A DNA stretch of 23,408 nt from assembly GCA_039918615.1 (NCBI GenBank), contig JBDSHG010000048.1:1-23408 (forward strand), given 5' to 3'. Positions 7,513 through 15,262 of this stretch are shown in pieces (the first letter of the stretch is position 1; the number at the start of each line of letters is the position of its first letter). Below the pieces are notes generated by a model, which ran no database searches, was not told where the DNA came from, and worked only from the letters and a program-made list of their open reading frames with translations. The position numbers and the translations under genes were made by a program. The DNA is from FEN-1250 sp039918615. GTDB lineage: Bacteria; Gemmatimonadota; Gemmatimonadetes; Gemmatimonadales; Gemmatimonadaceae.

Positions 7513-9465
7513 ATGCGCAGCATGATGCTCCCGATCGCCATCGCTCTCTTCGCTCAGGGCGCCGGCGCCCAATCGCCGCACGTGACGCCGGCGGGCGATC
7601 TATCGGTGAAGAACGACACGATCTACAGTCTCGCGGTGAAGGCATCCGACTACGCCGACCAGCCGTTCGTCTTTCTCCTCGACGACGGCATCGTGAAGCT
7701 CGAAGCCGACGGCTCGGGGAGCCGCACTTATCGGCAGGTCGTACAGATCCTCACGCCAGAGGCGGCCGAGCGGTGGGGTGAGCAGTCGTTCGGCTATTCG
7801 ACGGACAAGGAAGAGTTCACGCTCAACTGGGCGCGCGTCGTTCGCCCCGACGGCTCCGTGGTGAGCGCCAAGCCTGTTCACGAGCAGGAGTCGCTCGCAC
7901 CGGTTGCGATGGAGGCGCCCGTCTACTCCGACGAAAAGCTCCACCGCATCTCGCTCGGCGGCATCGCACCGGGCACGATCGTCGACTACAGCTACACCGT
8001 GCAGACGCTGAAGCCGATCATTCCCGGCGATTTCCTGACGACGTGGAACGTTGTGACAGGCACGCTCACGCGGCGCTCGCGGCTGATCGTCGACATGTCG
8101 GCGTCGATGACGCCGCGCATCGAGGAGCATCACCTCACATTCGCGCGCAAGGAGACCACGGCGGGCAGCCGACGGATCTACACTTGGGCAAAGAACGACG
8201 TGGCGAAGCCGGACATCGAGCCGCTCGCGCCCGACTCCAGCCACGGCGAATCGCTCATCGTCGCGTCGCCGATCAAGTGGGCAAGCATCGCGACGTGGTA
8301 CGCCGGACTCGCGAAGGGGCGGTATGCGCTCACGCCGCCGATCGAGCAGGCGCTCTCGCGCACCGTCGCGAGCTCGAAGACGCTCGACGACTCCATTCGT
8401 GCCGTGCATCGCTGGGTCGCGCAGGACTTCCGATACGTCTCCCTCTCGCTCGGCATCGCAGGCTTCCAGCCACATCCACCGGCCGAGGTGTTCGCGAACA
8501 ACTATGGCGACTGCAAGGACAAGGTGACCTTCTTCGTCGCGATGCTGAACAGGATGGGGGTTACCGCCTATCCAGTGCTGCTAAGCAGCTACGGCGCGGT
8601 GGATCGCGCGTTGCCGAGCGGGCATCAGTTCAATCACATGATCGCGGCGGTGGATCGCGATGGGAAGCGGACGTACGTCGATCTCACTGCGGACATCGTT
8701 CCGTACGGCTCCCTGCCGCCGCAGGAGCAGGGCTCGTTCGGGCTGGTCGTGCATCCGGATGGAAAGAGCGAGGAGATCACCTTCCCGACGGACCCGGCCG
8801 CGTCGAATGTCGCCGAGGTGCACATCAAGGGCGCGTTGACGCCGAGCGGATTGTTCAGCGGAAAGTGGACGTGGCGGGCGTCGGGCGCGCCGCAGTACGC
8901 GATGCGCGGCTCGATGTCGGGGTCGACGAAGCCGGACTCCACTGCGCGTGCCCGCACCACGCTCGCGATCGCGAACTCGATCTTCGAGGGGTCGGCCGGC
9001 GATAGCCTGCAGCTCTTCGACGGCCGCGATCTCGCCGCGGAGCCGCAAATCTCGGTGCTGATTCGCCACGGCAAGGCGGCGTCCGACGCGGGGGGCATGG
9101 AGATTCTCACGATCCCGATCAAGAACTTCGCGGTGCCGAACTATGTCGCATCGCTCGAGGCCCGCGGTGCGCGCAAGCTGCCGATCGATGCGAGGAAAGT
9201 GTGGGGGCCGCGCACGGAGTTCGAGGATCTCACGCTGATACTCCCGGCGGGGTGGAAGGCGAAACTTCCGGCCAGCGACACGGCCACGAGTGTGTTCGGC
9301 AGCTACGCGTCGGAGTACACGCAAAAGGGGCAGGAGCTGCACATCTCCCGTCGCATGACGGGCGCCGTGGGCGTGCAACCGGCAGCGAAGTACGACGAGC
9401 TGCTGGCGTGGCTGAAGAAGATGTCGTCGGACGACGCGAAGTACGTGATCCTCGAACACTCGTAA
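7513..9465 (+). CDS. DUF3857 / transglutaminase-like secreted protein
   Basis: A 650-residue exported protein with a signal peptide (MRSMMLPIAIALFAQGAGA, cleavage near A19). The N-terminal half fits DUF3857: a beta-rich region with RVVRPDGSVV and IAPGTIVDYSY. It is followed by a transglutaminase-like core with an intact Cys-His-Asp triad: C334 in NNYGDCKDK, H375 in QFNHMIAAV and D390 in YVDLTA. These proteins are predicted to be periplasmic papain-fold enzymes acting on peptides or isopeptide bonds, but few have known substrates. The C-terminal 250 residues are beta-rich and end in a short helix, as is usual for the family. The gene follows the M16 peptidase by 51 bp on the same strand, which suggests an operon and a shared peptide-processing role. 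It ends 17 bp before the convergent hydrolase gene. Confidence 0.92.
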   Translation: MRSMMLPIAIALFAQGAGAQSPHVTPAGDLSVKNDTIYSLAVKASDYADQPFVFLLDDGIVKLEADGSGSRTYRQVVQILTPEAAERWGEQSFGYSTDKEEFTLNWARVVRPDGSVVSAKPVHEQESLAPVAMEAPVYSDEKLHRISLGGIAPGTIVDYSYTVQTLKPIIPGDFLTTWNVVTGTLTRRSRLIVDMSASMTPRIEEHHLTFARKETTAGSRRIYTWAKNDVAKPDIEPLAPDSSHGESLIVASPIKWASIATWYAGLAKGRYALTPPIEQALSRTVASSKTLDDSIRAVHRWVAQDFRYVSLSLGIAGFQPHPPAEVFANNYGDCKDKVTFFVAMLNRMGVTAYPVLLSSYGAVDRALPSGHQFNHMIAAVDRDGKRTYVDLTADIVPYGSLPPQEQGSFGLVVHPDGKSEEITFPTDPAASNVAEVHIKGALTPSGLFSGKWTWRASGAPQYAMRGSMSGSTKPDSTARARTTLAIANSIFEGSAGDSLQLFDGRDLAAEPQISVLIRHGKAASDAGGMEILTIPIKNFAVPNYVASLEARGARKLPIDARKVWGPRTEFEDLTLILPAGWKAKLPASDTATSVFGSYASEYTQKGQELHISRRMTGAVGVQPAAKYDELLAWLKKMSSDDAKYVILEHS

Positions 9466-9482
9466 GGGCGCGGCGCGGACGC

Positions 9483-10160
9483 CTACAGCACCGGCGCTTC
9501 GTCAGAGGCGAGACGGGTCAGCACCGCGCGGTCGATGCGGTGGCTGCCGTTGAAGCTCACGTGCTCGAATGAAATGCCACTCGCAGCCAGGCGCGTCTTC
9601 TGCGCCGCGAGCATCTCCGAAGTCGCGTGCTCGTCCGCGGTGCCCGCGACGACAATGATGCGCGCGGCGCGAAGCGCTGGCGCCGCCGCGAGATCGATGT
9701 CCGTCGGCATCATGCCGCCCCACAGAAGTGCGCGGTCGACGCGTACCTTCGTTCGCTCAAGCCATCGAGATGCCGTGGCGACCCCCTGCGAAAAGCCGAG
9801 CACCGTGAGGGTCGGCTGCGCGCCGTCCAGTAGCGACGTCACGTGCGCATGCAGCGCGTCGAGATACTCGACGTAGTCCTCGATGTCGCTGAGGCGATCC
9901 TCGCGGGTCATCCAGCTCGCGCCGACGTGCGTGTCGGCGTGTGTCTTCCCCGGAACGTCCACGTAGAAGCGCGAGAGCGCCTCGGGGGCGACGATCAGCC
10001 GATGCGGCGCCTCGAGCGACTCGAAGTGACGGATGAAACGGCCGGCGAGCTGCCCATACCCGTGGCAGACGAACCAGAGCTCCCGGATGGACGCACCCGG
10101 ATCGCCGGCGGTGAAGTAGCGTGCGGTGCGTGAAACGGGGAGATGGTGTTCTCGTCGCAT
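9483..10160 (-). CDS. Phospholipase/carboxylesterase-family serine hydrolase
   Basis: A 225-residue alpha/beta hydrolase without signal peptide, hence probably cytoplasmic. The nucleophile elbow is G122-F-S124-Q-G126. The other triad members are likely D176 (VVAGTADEHAT) and H207 (FNGSHRID), with HGYGQ at 33-37 as the oxyanion-hole loop. Size and spacing fit the phospholipase/carboxylesterase (YpfH/acyl-protein-thioesterase-like) group. The natural ester or thioester substrate is not evident. The ATG at 10160 diverges from the GT87 gene, and the stop lies 17 bp from the end of the convergent DUF3857 gene. It appears to be a single-gene unit. Confidence 0.88.
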   Translation of the reverse strand: MRREHHLPVSRTARYFTAGDPGASIRELWFVCHGYGQLAGRFIRHFESLEAPHRLIVAPEALSRFYVDVPGKTHADTHVGASWMTREDRLSDIEDYVEYLDALHAHVTSLLDGAQPTLTVLGFSQGVATASRWLERTKVRVDRALLWGGMMPTDIDLAAAPALRAARIIVVAGTADEHATSEMLAAQKTRLAASGISFEHVSFNGSHRIDRAVLTRLASDEAPVL

Positions 10161-10237
10161 GGGGAAGAGTGGTCGGTTACCGGAAGTGCGTCAACGGGTG
10201 GGCTACCGCGGCGCGCGGGCGATGGCGAGACTTCCGC
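10161..10237. promoter_or_regulatory. Divergent intergenic region, hydrolase / GT87
   Basis: This 77 bp separates the chosen divergent starts and must hold or border both promoters. A TTGACG sequence on the minus strand (10194-10189) resembles a -35 box, but no good -10 follows at a workable distance from the hydrolase start. No ribosome binding site stands out. Confidence 0.2.
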
Positions 10238-11434
10238 ATGCGAATCAACCGCATTTCGCCGCGAAGCTGGCTGCTCGCGCTGTACGTGCTGACGATCGTG
10301 ATCGTCGCCATCGGCAAGGCGTACGGGCAGCGCGGGCCGGACAACAACTTCCTGGTCTTCAGGTGGTCGTTTCTGAATCTGGCGGCGGGCCATGACATGT
10401 ACGCCGCGCAGCCGCTGCATCACACGGATATCTACAAGTACAGTCCGAGCTTCGCGGTGCTCTTCGCGCCGTTCGCGCTGATCCCCTTCGCGCTCTCGCT
10501 CGCGATCTGGGATGCGCTGAACGCGCTGCTCCTCTTCGTTGCGGTGGAGAAGCTGCTGCCGAGCCGGCAGGCGGCGATCGCCCTCGCGCTCATCTATCTC
10601 GAAGTGCTGCGCTCGATGCAGCGGACGCAGAGCAATTCGCTGGTGACGGCGCTCGTCATCCTCGCCTTTCTCGCCTTCGAGCAGCGCAGGCAGCTCGGCG
10701 CCGCATTCGCGATCGCGGTGGGGGCGGCGGTGAAGATCTTTCCGCTCGCCGCGCTCGCGCTCGCGATCTTGTATTCGCGCCGCTTTCGCTTCGCGCTGAT
10801 GATGACGCTGGCACTGGTGGTCGTGCTCGCGATTCCGCTTCTCGTCGTCTCGCCGGCGGGGCTCGCTGCGCAGTATCAGTCATGGCGCGCCGTCGAGGCG
10901 GCCGATGCGCTTTCAGTGGGCGGCGGCGGCGGCGGTGGCTTGTACGGCGGCGTGATGCAACAGCTGCGGCTCATCTTCGGCGTCGATTGGCCAAACTGGC
11001 CCGTGCAGCTCGCGGGGACGCTGCTGTTGATGTCACCGCTCGCGAAATCGAGTAACTGGGAGTACGCGGCGTTTCGTGTGCGCTTCCTTGCGACGCTGCT
11101 CGTCTACATGGTGATCTTCAACCACCAGTCCGAGTCGCCGTCGTTCGTGATCGCGGTGACGGGGATCGCGATCTGGTTCGTGAGCACGCCGCGGAGCTGG
11201 TGGCACACGACGGTGATGGTGCTGACGATTCTGATCGTTTCGATCTCGTCGACGGACATCACGCCGAAGAGCTGGCAGCGAAACTTCTTCGTGCACTACA
11301 GGCTGAAGACGATTCCCTGCACCGTCGCGTGGCTGACGATGATGTGGGAGCTGATGACTTTTTGCCCGTCAGAGAGCGGCGAAGCTCGTGAGCTCGATGT
11401 CCTCGCGCGCGAGCCGCTCGCGCACGGCGGCTGA
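10238..11434 (+). CDS. GT87 (DUF2029) polytopic glycosyltransferase
   Basis: A 398-residue membrane protein with roughly nine or ten hydrophobic helices. It matches the GT87/DUF2029 family, whose known members transfer sugars such as mannose from polyprenyl-phosphate donors on the outer face of the inner membrane. The family pattern is visible: acidic D35-N-N-F in the first periplasmic loop, LAAGHDMYAAQP, YKYSPSFAVLFAPFALIP, QRTQSNS and AAVKIFPL. A run of seven glycines (near 228-234) sits in a predicted loop. An in-frame start exists at 10121 but would overlap the divergent hydrolase and add a charged tail, so ATG 10238 is preferred. The last 22 codons lie antisense to the deacetylase gene (66 bp overlap). 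That tail (SESGEARELDVLAREPLAHGG) does not look like the rest of the protein and may be a stop-loss extension. Confidence 0.88.
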   Translation: MRINRISPRSWLLALYVLTIVIVAIGKAYGQRGPDNNFLVFRWSFLNLAAGHDMYAAQPLHHTDIYKYSPSFAVLFAPFALIPFALSLAIWDALNALLLFVAVEKLLPSRQAAIALALIYLEVLRSMQRTQSNSLVTALVILAFLAFEQRRQLGAAFAIAVGAAVKIFPLAALALAILYSRRFRFALMMTLALVVVLAIPLLVVSPAGLAAQYQSWRAVEAADALSVGGGGGGGLYGGVMQQLRLIFGVDWPNWPVQLAGTLLLMSPLAKSSNWEYAAFRVRFLATLLVYMVIFNHQSESPSFVIAVTGIAIWFVSTPRSWWHTTVMVLTILIVSISSTDITPKSWQRNFFVHYRLKTIPCTVAWLTMMWELMTFCPSESGEARELDVLAREPLAHGG

Positions 11435-12217
11435 CAGCAACTCGGCCAGCTCGATCTCGCGGGGCGCGGTGTAGGCATCCTGCGCGACGAGCGCTTCGTC
11501 GACGTGGCCCGGGTGGACCATGAGCTCCGTGCTCCCGGGCTCGAGGGTGTCGAGCGTGCGGCGCAGCCGGCTCGCGAAGTGTGTGCCGCCCTGGAGCGAG
11601 ATACCGCGAAAGTGGTCCGTCGTTTTCAGCAATGGAGGGAGTGGTAACGCGTGCGCTCGGCGTAGCGCCATCGCAAGCACGAGCTTGCGCGACGTCGCGG
11701 CCATGTCGAACACGTTGATTCCAAGCGGCTCACGCGGGATGCGAATCACCCGAATGCCGGTGTCGCGCGTCACACCGGTGACGATCGGCCAGATCCCCGG
11801 CAGAATGTGCGAATGCCGATGGCTGTCGAGATGCGTCACCGCAATCCCGGCGCCGCGTACGCGCTCGATCTGCGCGCGCGTCTCCGCCTCGAGCTCTCCC
11901 GCGTCGACGCGCCCCGCCCACGCGCGCCAGGCGAGCGCGCCCAGCGAATGGAGCGCGCCGGTGGCTGCGTCGGTGAGCGATGGCACCCGCAGCAGCGGTC
12001 GCCCCTGGACGAGATTCAGATGCACGCCCACGCCAAGCGTCGGGTTCGCGCGCGCCAGCCGAACCGCGTTCTCCCAATCCACCCCATTCGCCATGATCGA
12101 CGTCGAGGTCACGCTCCCCGCCGCAAACGCCTCGACGATCCCGCGGGTTACCCCCTCCGAGAATCCGAAGTCGTCGGCATTGATGATGAGCCGCCGGCGA
12201 TCAGGCGTAGCGGCCAC
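11369..12217 (-). CDS. YdjC/ChbG-family carbohydrate deacetylase (HpnK-like)
   Basis: A 282-residue soluble enzyme of the YdjC/ChbG family, divalent-metal N-deacetylases acting on acetylated amino sugars; HpnK homologues are linked to hopanoid genes. The expected residues are present: D15-D16 in NADDFG, H66 in GVHLNL, and the D131-S-H133-R-H135-S-H137 cluster. The start is a GTG at 12217 that overlaps the 3' end of the GT2 gene by 17 bp. I see no better in-frame start before the N-terminal strand RRLIINADDFG. It is the last gene of the minus-strand glycan run and converges on the GT87 gene. Its substrate is probably a sugar made or carried by these neighbours, but no hopanoid gene is in the window, so HpnK function is not supported. 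Confidence 0.9.
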   Translation of the reverse strand: MAATPDRRRLIINADDFGFSEGVTRGIVEAFAAGSVTSTSIMANGVDWENAVRLARANPTLGVGVHLNLVQGRPLLRVPSLTDAATGALHSLGALAWRAWAGRVDAGELEAETRAQIERVRGAGIAVTHLDSHRHSHILPGIWPIVTGVTRDTGIRVIRIPREPLGINVFDMAATSRKLVLAMALRRAHALPLPPLLKTTDHFRGISLQGGTHFASRLRRTLDTLEPGSTELMVHPGHVDEALVAQDAYTAPREIELAELLSAAVRERLAREDIELTSFAAL

Positions 12218-12971
12218 GCCAGTCGTTGCGGCGGATGTGCACGAGATCGCGAATCATGCGGATCACGTCCTCCGCGAATCGCACCGTCGTCGGCTCCTCG
12301 TCATAGCGAAAGAATACCGCGGTCTGCGCCAGCGAGAGGCCGTGCTTTTGCGCGATGAACAACGCCTCGACGTCGAAACCGAAACGCGGGATGGTGATGC
12401 GCGGAAAGACGATCTCCGCCGCGTGTGCCGTGAACCCCTTGAGCCCGGCCTGCGTGTCGAGCACCCGCGGAATCAGCGTCCATCGCACCATCGCATTGAA
12501 CACTCGACTCATCACGTGCCGCGTGTATAAATACGAAAAGAACGTCGGGCTCATCAAGTAGCGCGACTCCGCGAGCACCCGGCACGCGATCGCCACATCC
12601 GCGCCGCCCTCGAGCGCGGCGAGGATCTTCCCGACCTCCGTCGCCGGATACGCGAGATCCGCATCGGTGAACACGCGATACTGTCCGACAGCAGCACGCA
12701 TCCCGCGCGTGACAGCGTTCCCCTTCCCGCGATTCTCCTCGTTCCGGATGAGCCGCATCTCCGGCATCGCGCTCGCAAAGTGCTCGAGAATCGCGCGCGT
12801 TTCCGCATTGCTGCAGTCGTCCACGAGGAGCAGCTCCCACGAGTACGTTTGCGCACACAGGAACGTTCGCAGCTCCTCGAGACTCGACGGCAGCCGCTCC
12901 GCCCCATTGTACACGGGGACGACGAGCGAGAGATGCGGCGGTGGATGCGGCTCCGCGGTGCTCGCGCTCAT
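12201..12971 (-). CDS. GT2 glycosyltransferase, DPG/DPM-synthase-like
   Basis: A 256-residue GT-A-fold glycosyltransferase. The motifs fit the dolichyl-phosphate glucosyl/mannosyl-transferase (ALG5-like) branch of family GT2: LSLVVPVYNGAERLPSSL at 14-31, D51-D52 (nucleotide binding), NRGKGNAVTRGM at 80-91, the metal-binding D103-A-D105, and TQAGLKGF. Such enzymes move glucose or mannose from a nucleotide sugar to polyprenyl phosphate on the cytoplasmic face. No membrane-spanning tail is evident. The ATG at 12971 overlaps the upstream acyltransferase stop as ATGA, so I use it rather than the longer frame reaching 13205, whose extra residues are the acyltransferase read in another frame. The product could feed the GT87 enzyme encoded nearby, which is inferred. 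Confidence 0.9.
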   Translation of the reverse strand: MSASTAEPHPPPHLSLVVPVYNGAERLPSSLEELRTFLCAQTYSWELLLVDDCSNAETRAILEHFASAMPEMRLIRNEENRGKGNAVTRGMRAAVGQYRVFTDADLAYPATEVGKILAALEGGADVAIACRVLAESRYLMSPTFFSYLYTRHVMSRVFNAMVRWTLIPRVLDTQAGLKGFTAHAAEIVFPRITIPRFGFDVEALFIAQKHGLSLAQTAVFFRYDEEPTTVRFAEDVIRMIRDLVHIRRNDWRGRYA

Positions 12972-14155
12972 GCCGCCGTCGGTCTCCCGCGCAGCCGCGC
13001 CGCGAGCTTCTGCGGCCAGTCGCGCTCCATGCATGGACGCTCGATCAGCGCGAAGTAGACGCCGCAGACGAGGAGCACAGGCGGAACGATGATCGCGCAC
13101 TGAACCAGCAGGTGCACCCACTGCACGTTCGTCGACGCGATCGGCAGCGTGTGCCGCCCGATGATCGAGATCAGCGGGAAGTGCAGCAGATAGATCGAGT
13201 AGCACATGCCGCCGATCGTCGCGAGCACCGGCGTGCCCAGCACGCGCGAGGTGATCGTACCGCGAAAGGCCGCACAGAAGAGCACGAAGGCGATCGCGAT
13301 GAACAGCGCCGGATACTGGACGTCACGCATCCAGAGCCACGCGAGCAGCGGCCAGCCAGCCAGCGACACCGTATCCCACGCGAACGTGCGCTCGGGCTTT
13401 CCCTTCCAGTCCGTCACGTAGAGATCGGCGATCAGAAAACCGCACAGGAAGAACTGCAGAAAGCCGACGACCGACAACGGCACCCACGCCGCCGGCGCAA
13501 GCCACCCCTGCACCGCGATGATCGCGGCCGCCGCGACGACGATCACCGCCCGTCGCACCCATTTGTTCGCCACCGTGAAGACGATCGCAAGTGCCGGCGC
13601 GAGAATGTAGAACTGCACTTCGATCTCGAGCGACCACGCAACGACGTTGATCGTGCTCGGCACGCCGTACACGATGTTGTGCACGTAGCCGAGGCTGGCG
13701 AGGAGATGGGGGAGCAGCGGCGCGCGCGCGGCGCCCGTCGCCGCGATGGCGGTGGCGAGGCCGATCATCGCGATGATGTACGGGGGCTCGAGTCGCGTTA
13801 GCCGCCTGATGAAGTACGCACGGAGCTTCACCGGCGGGCGGCCGCCCAGGCGATGCGCCGCGAACGGGAGCGCGAGCACGAAGCCGCTGATGATGAAGAA
13901 GAGGTGGACGCCGTAATGCCCAGTCGCGGCGAAGCGGTCGAGAAGGTCCTCGTTCGCCGCACTGCCCGCCGGGATCCGGAACTTCGTCGTCAGGTAGTCG
14001 TGCACGTGAAAGAGCACCACGAGCGCGATCGCCACGAAGCGCAGTCCATCCACCTCGGCGATGAACCGCCCGCTCGTGGTGCGGCGGCGGAGATGCTTGA
14101 GCCAGTCCGGCCATCGGCGCTCCTGGTCCGGGCGCGCGTGGGTCGCGTCCGTCAC
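12968..14155 (-). CDS. Acyltransferase family 3 (OafA-like) membrane protein
   Basis: A 395-residue inner-membrane O-acyltransferase of the acyltransferase-3 family, which acetylates or acylates sugars of surface glycans. About ten hydrophobic helices are present. The family motifs are clear: EVDGLRFVAIALVVLFHVH with the key histidine, GVHLFFIISGFVL, RRLTRLEPPY, VAWSLEIEVQFYI, and CYSIYLLHFPL near the end. A TTG at 14170 gives a longer frame, but the GTG at 14155 overlaps the stop of the upstream metallo-beta-lactamase gene as GTGA, the same junction type seen elsewhere in this run, so it is preferred. There is no C-terminal SGNH domain. Tight coupling to the GT2 gene downstream suggests that it decorates the same glycan. 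Confidence 0.92.
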   Translation of the reverse strand: MTDATHARPDQERRWPDWLKHLRRRTTSGRFIAEVDGLRFVAIALVVLFHVHDYLTTKFRIPAGSAANEDLLDRFAATGHYGVHLFFIISGFVLALPFAAHRLGGRPPVKLRAYFIRRLTRLEPPYIIAMIGLATAIAATGAARAPLLPHLLASLGYVHNIVYGVPSTINVVAWSLEIEVQFYILAPALAIVFTVANKWVRRAVIVVAAAAIIAVQGWLAPAAWVPLSVVGFLQFFLCGFLIADLYVTDWKGKPERTFAWDTVSLAGWPLLAWLWMRDVQYPALFIAIAFVLFCAAFRGTITSRVLGTPVLATIGGMCYSIYLLHFPLISIIGRHTLPIASTNVQWVHLLVQCAIIVPPVLLVCGVYFALIERPCMERDWPQKLAARLRGRPTAA

Positions 14156-15240
14156 CGGGCGTGCAGGCAAATAGTTGACAAAGTCAACGACTCACTGCCG
14201 TCGAGTGGGGAGAGGGTCGCCGCTTCGCCATTGCGCAAGATGACGAGGTGAGGGCGGCAGCGCGCGGGAAGTGCCGCCACGAAGCTGCGCAGCGTATCGA
14301 CCGCCTCGCTCTCGCCGTCATCGCCCAGCTCGAATGTCCCCCAATGAATCGGAATCATCGTGGCGCTCCTCGTCACGATCGCCGCCCGCACCGCATCGTC
14401 GGGACCGAGATGTTTGCGCGCCATGTACCACCGTGGCCTGAACGGCGAGATGGGGAGCAGCGCCAGCGTGAAGCGGCTCCATCGCGCGTGCAGCTCGGCG
14501 TACATGCGCCCCCACCCTGTGTCGCCGGCAAAGTAGACCGTATCGCGCGCACCCTCGATCACGAATCCTTCCCAGAGCCGTTCGTAGCGATCGGAGAGCG
14601 TGCGCCCCGACCAGTGTCGCGCCGGCACCGCTGTCACCCGCACCCCGGCGCCGAGCGGCAGCGACTGCCACCAGTCGAGCTGCTCGGCCCCCTGCACTCC
14701 CTGCGATGCGAGATAGCCCGGATTTCCCAGCCCCGTGATGATGCGCGGATGAAAGCGCCGCTGCAATCGCATCAGCGTAGGGAGATCCATGTGGTCGTAG
14801 TGATCGTGGCTGATCAGCACGATGTCGATTGGCGGAAGCGAGTCGAAGGGAATTCCCGGGGGGCGATGGCGCCGCACGCCGATCGCGCCCTCCAGCCCGA
14901 CGTGCGCCGACCACACGGGATCGGTGAGGATATTGAGCGAATCGAGCTGCAGCAGCACCGTCGCGTGATTCACCATCGTCACGCGCATCGCCCCGCCGCC
15001 CACTCTCCCCGGCGGCGCCGGCGCGGGGATCGCCGCGCTGTCGGGCCAGGCGCCACGATGCCGGGTCAGCCACCAGCGCGTGAGCTCCGTGGGCTGCTGC
15101 TCCGCGAAGGCTTCCTCATTGAAGAAGTGATGTCCATCGAAGTGGTCGCTGCGCGGCCCGCGATACTCCGGAAGAATCGCCGCGGTGCACGCGGCCGCCG
15201 CGAGCGCGACGAATGCGCCGGCGACGATCGAGACGCGCAT
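14152..15240 (-). CDS. Metallo-beta-lactamase-fold hydrolase, NAPE-PLD/UlaG-like, putative lipoprotein
   Basis: A 362-residue exported hydrolase of the beta-lactamase_2 group. The zinc site is intact: H145-D-H147-Y-D149-H150 in ISHDHYDH, H209 (PARHWSGRT), D240 (YFAGDTGWG) and H299 (PIHWGTFELG). The ARHWSGRT and GDTGWG signatures point to N-acyl-phosphatidylethanolamine phospholipase D-like proteins, a group that also contains many enzymes of unknown substrate. The N-terminus has a hydrophobic signal with a possible lipobox ending at C18 (LAAAAC), so it may be lipid-anchored. ATG 15240 is preferred over the GTG at 15249, which lies inside an 11-bp tandem duplication. The 3' end overlaps the acyltransferase start by 4 bp. 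Its role in the glycan run is unknown. Confidence 0.9.
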   Translation of the reverse strand: MRVSIVAGAFVALAAAACTAAILPEYRGPRSDHFDGHHFFNEEAFAEQQPTELTRWWLTRHRGAWPDSAAIPAPAPPGRVGGGAMRVTMVNHATVLLQLDSLNILTDPVWSAHVGLEGAIGVRRHRPPGIPFDSLPPIDIVLISHDHYDHMDLPTLMRLQRRFHPRIITGLGNPGYLASQGVQGAEQLDWWQSLPLGAGVRVTAVPARHWSGRTLSDRYERLWEGFVIEGARDTVYFAGDTGWGRMYAELHARWSRFTLALLPISPFRPRWYMARKHLGPDDAVRAAIVTRSATMIPIHWGTFELGDDGESEAVDTLRSFVAALPARCRPHLVILRNGEAATLSPLDGSESLTLSTICLHAR

Positions 15241-15262
15241 GACGCTCACGTGACGCTCACGT
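15241..15262. repeat. 11-bp tandem duplication at gene junction
   Basis: The 11-base unit gacgctcacgt occurs twice in direct tandem between the quinone oxidoreductase stop (15257-15259) and the metallo-beta-lactamase start. Each copy completes a CACGTG palindrome with the next base. Confidence 0.85.

Noticed and set aside
9466..9483. GGCG/CGCC hairpin between convergent genes as a terminator
   Set aside because: A stem of only four pairs and no U-run on either side.
12972..13205. N-terminal extension of the GT2 gene
   Set aside because: The extra 78 residues are the acyltransferase coding sequence read out of phase; ATG 12971 fits the 4-bp coupling.
14156..14170. TTG start for the acyltransferase
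   Set aside because: Possible, but GTG 14155 gives the GTGA overlap seen at other junctions.
3058..15240. A shared N-acyl lipid pathway between the PM20D1-like and NAPE-PLD-like enzymes
   Set aside because: The genes are about 10 kb apart, in different units, and both families are broad in substrate.
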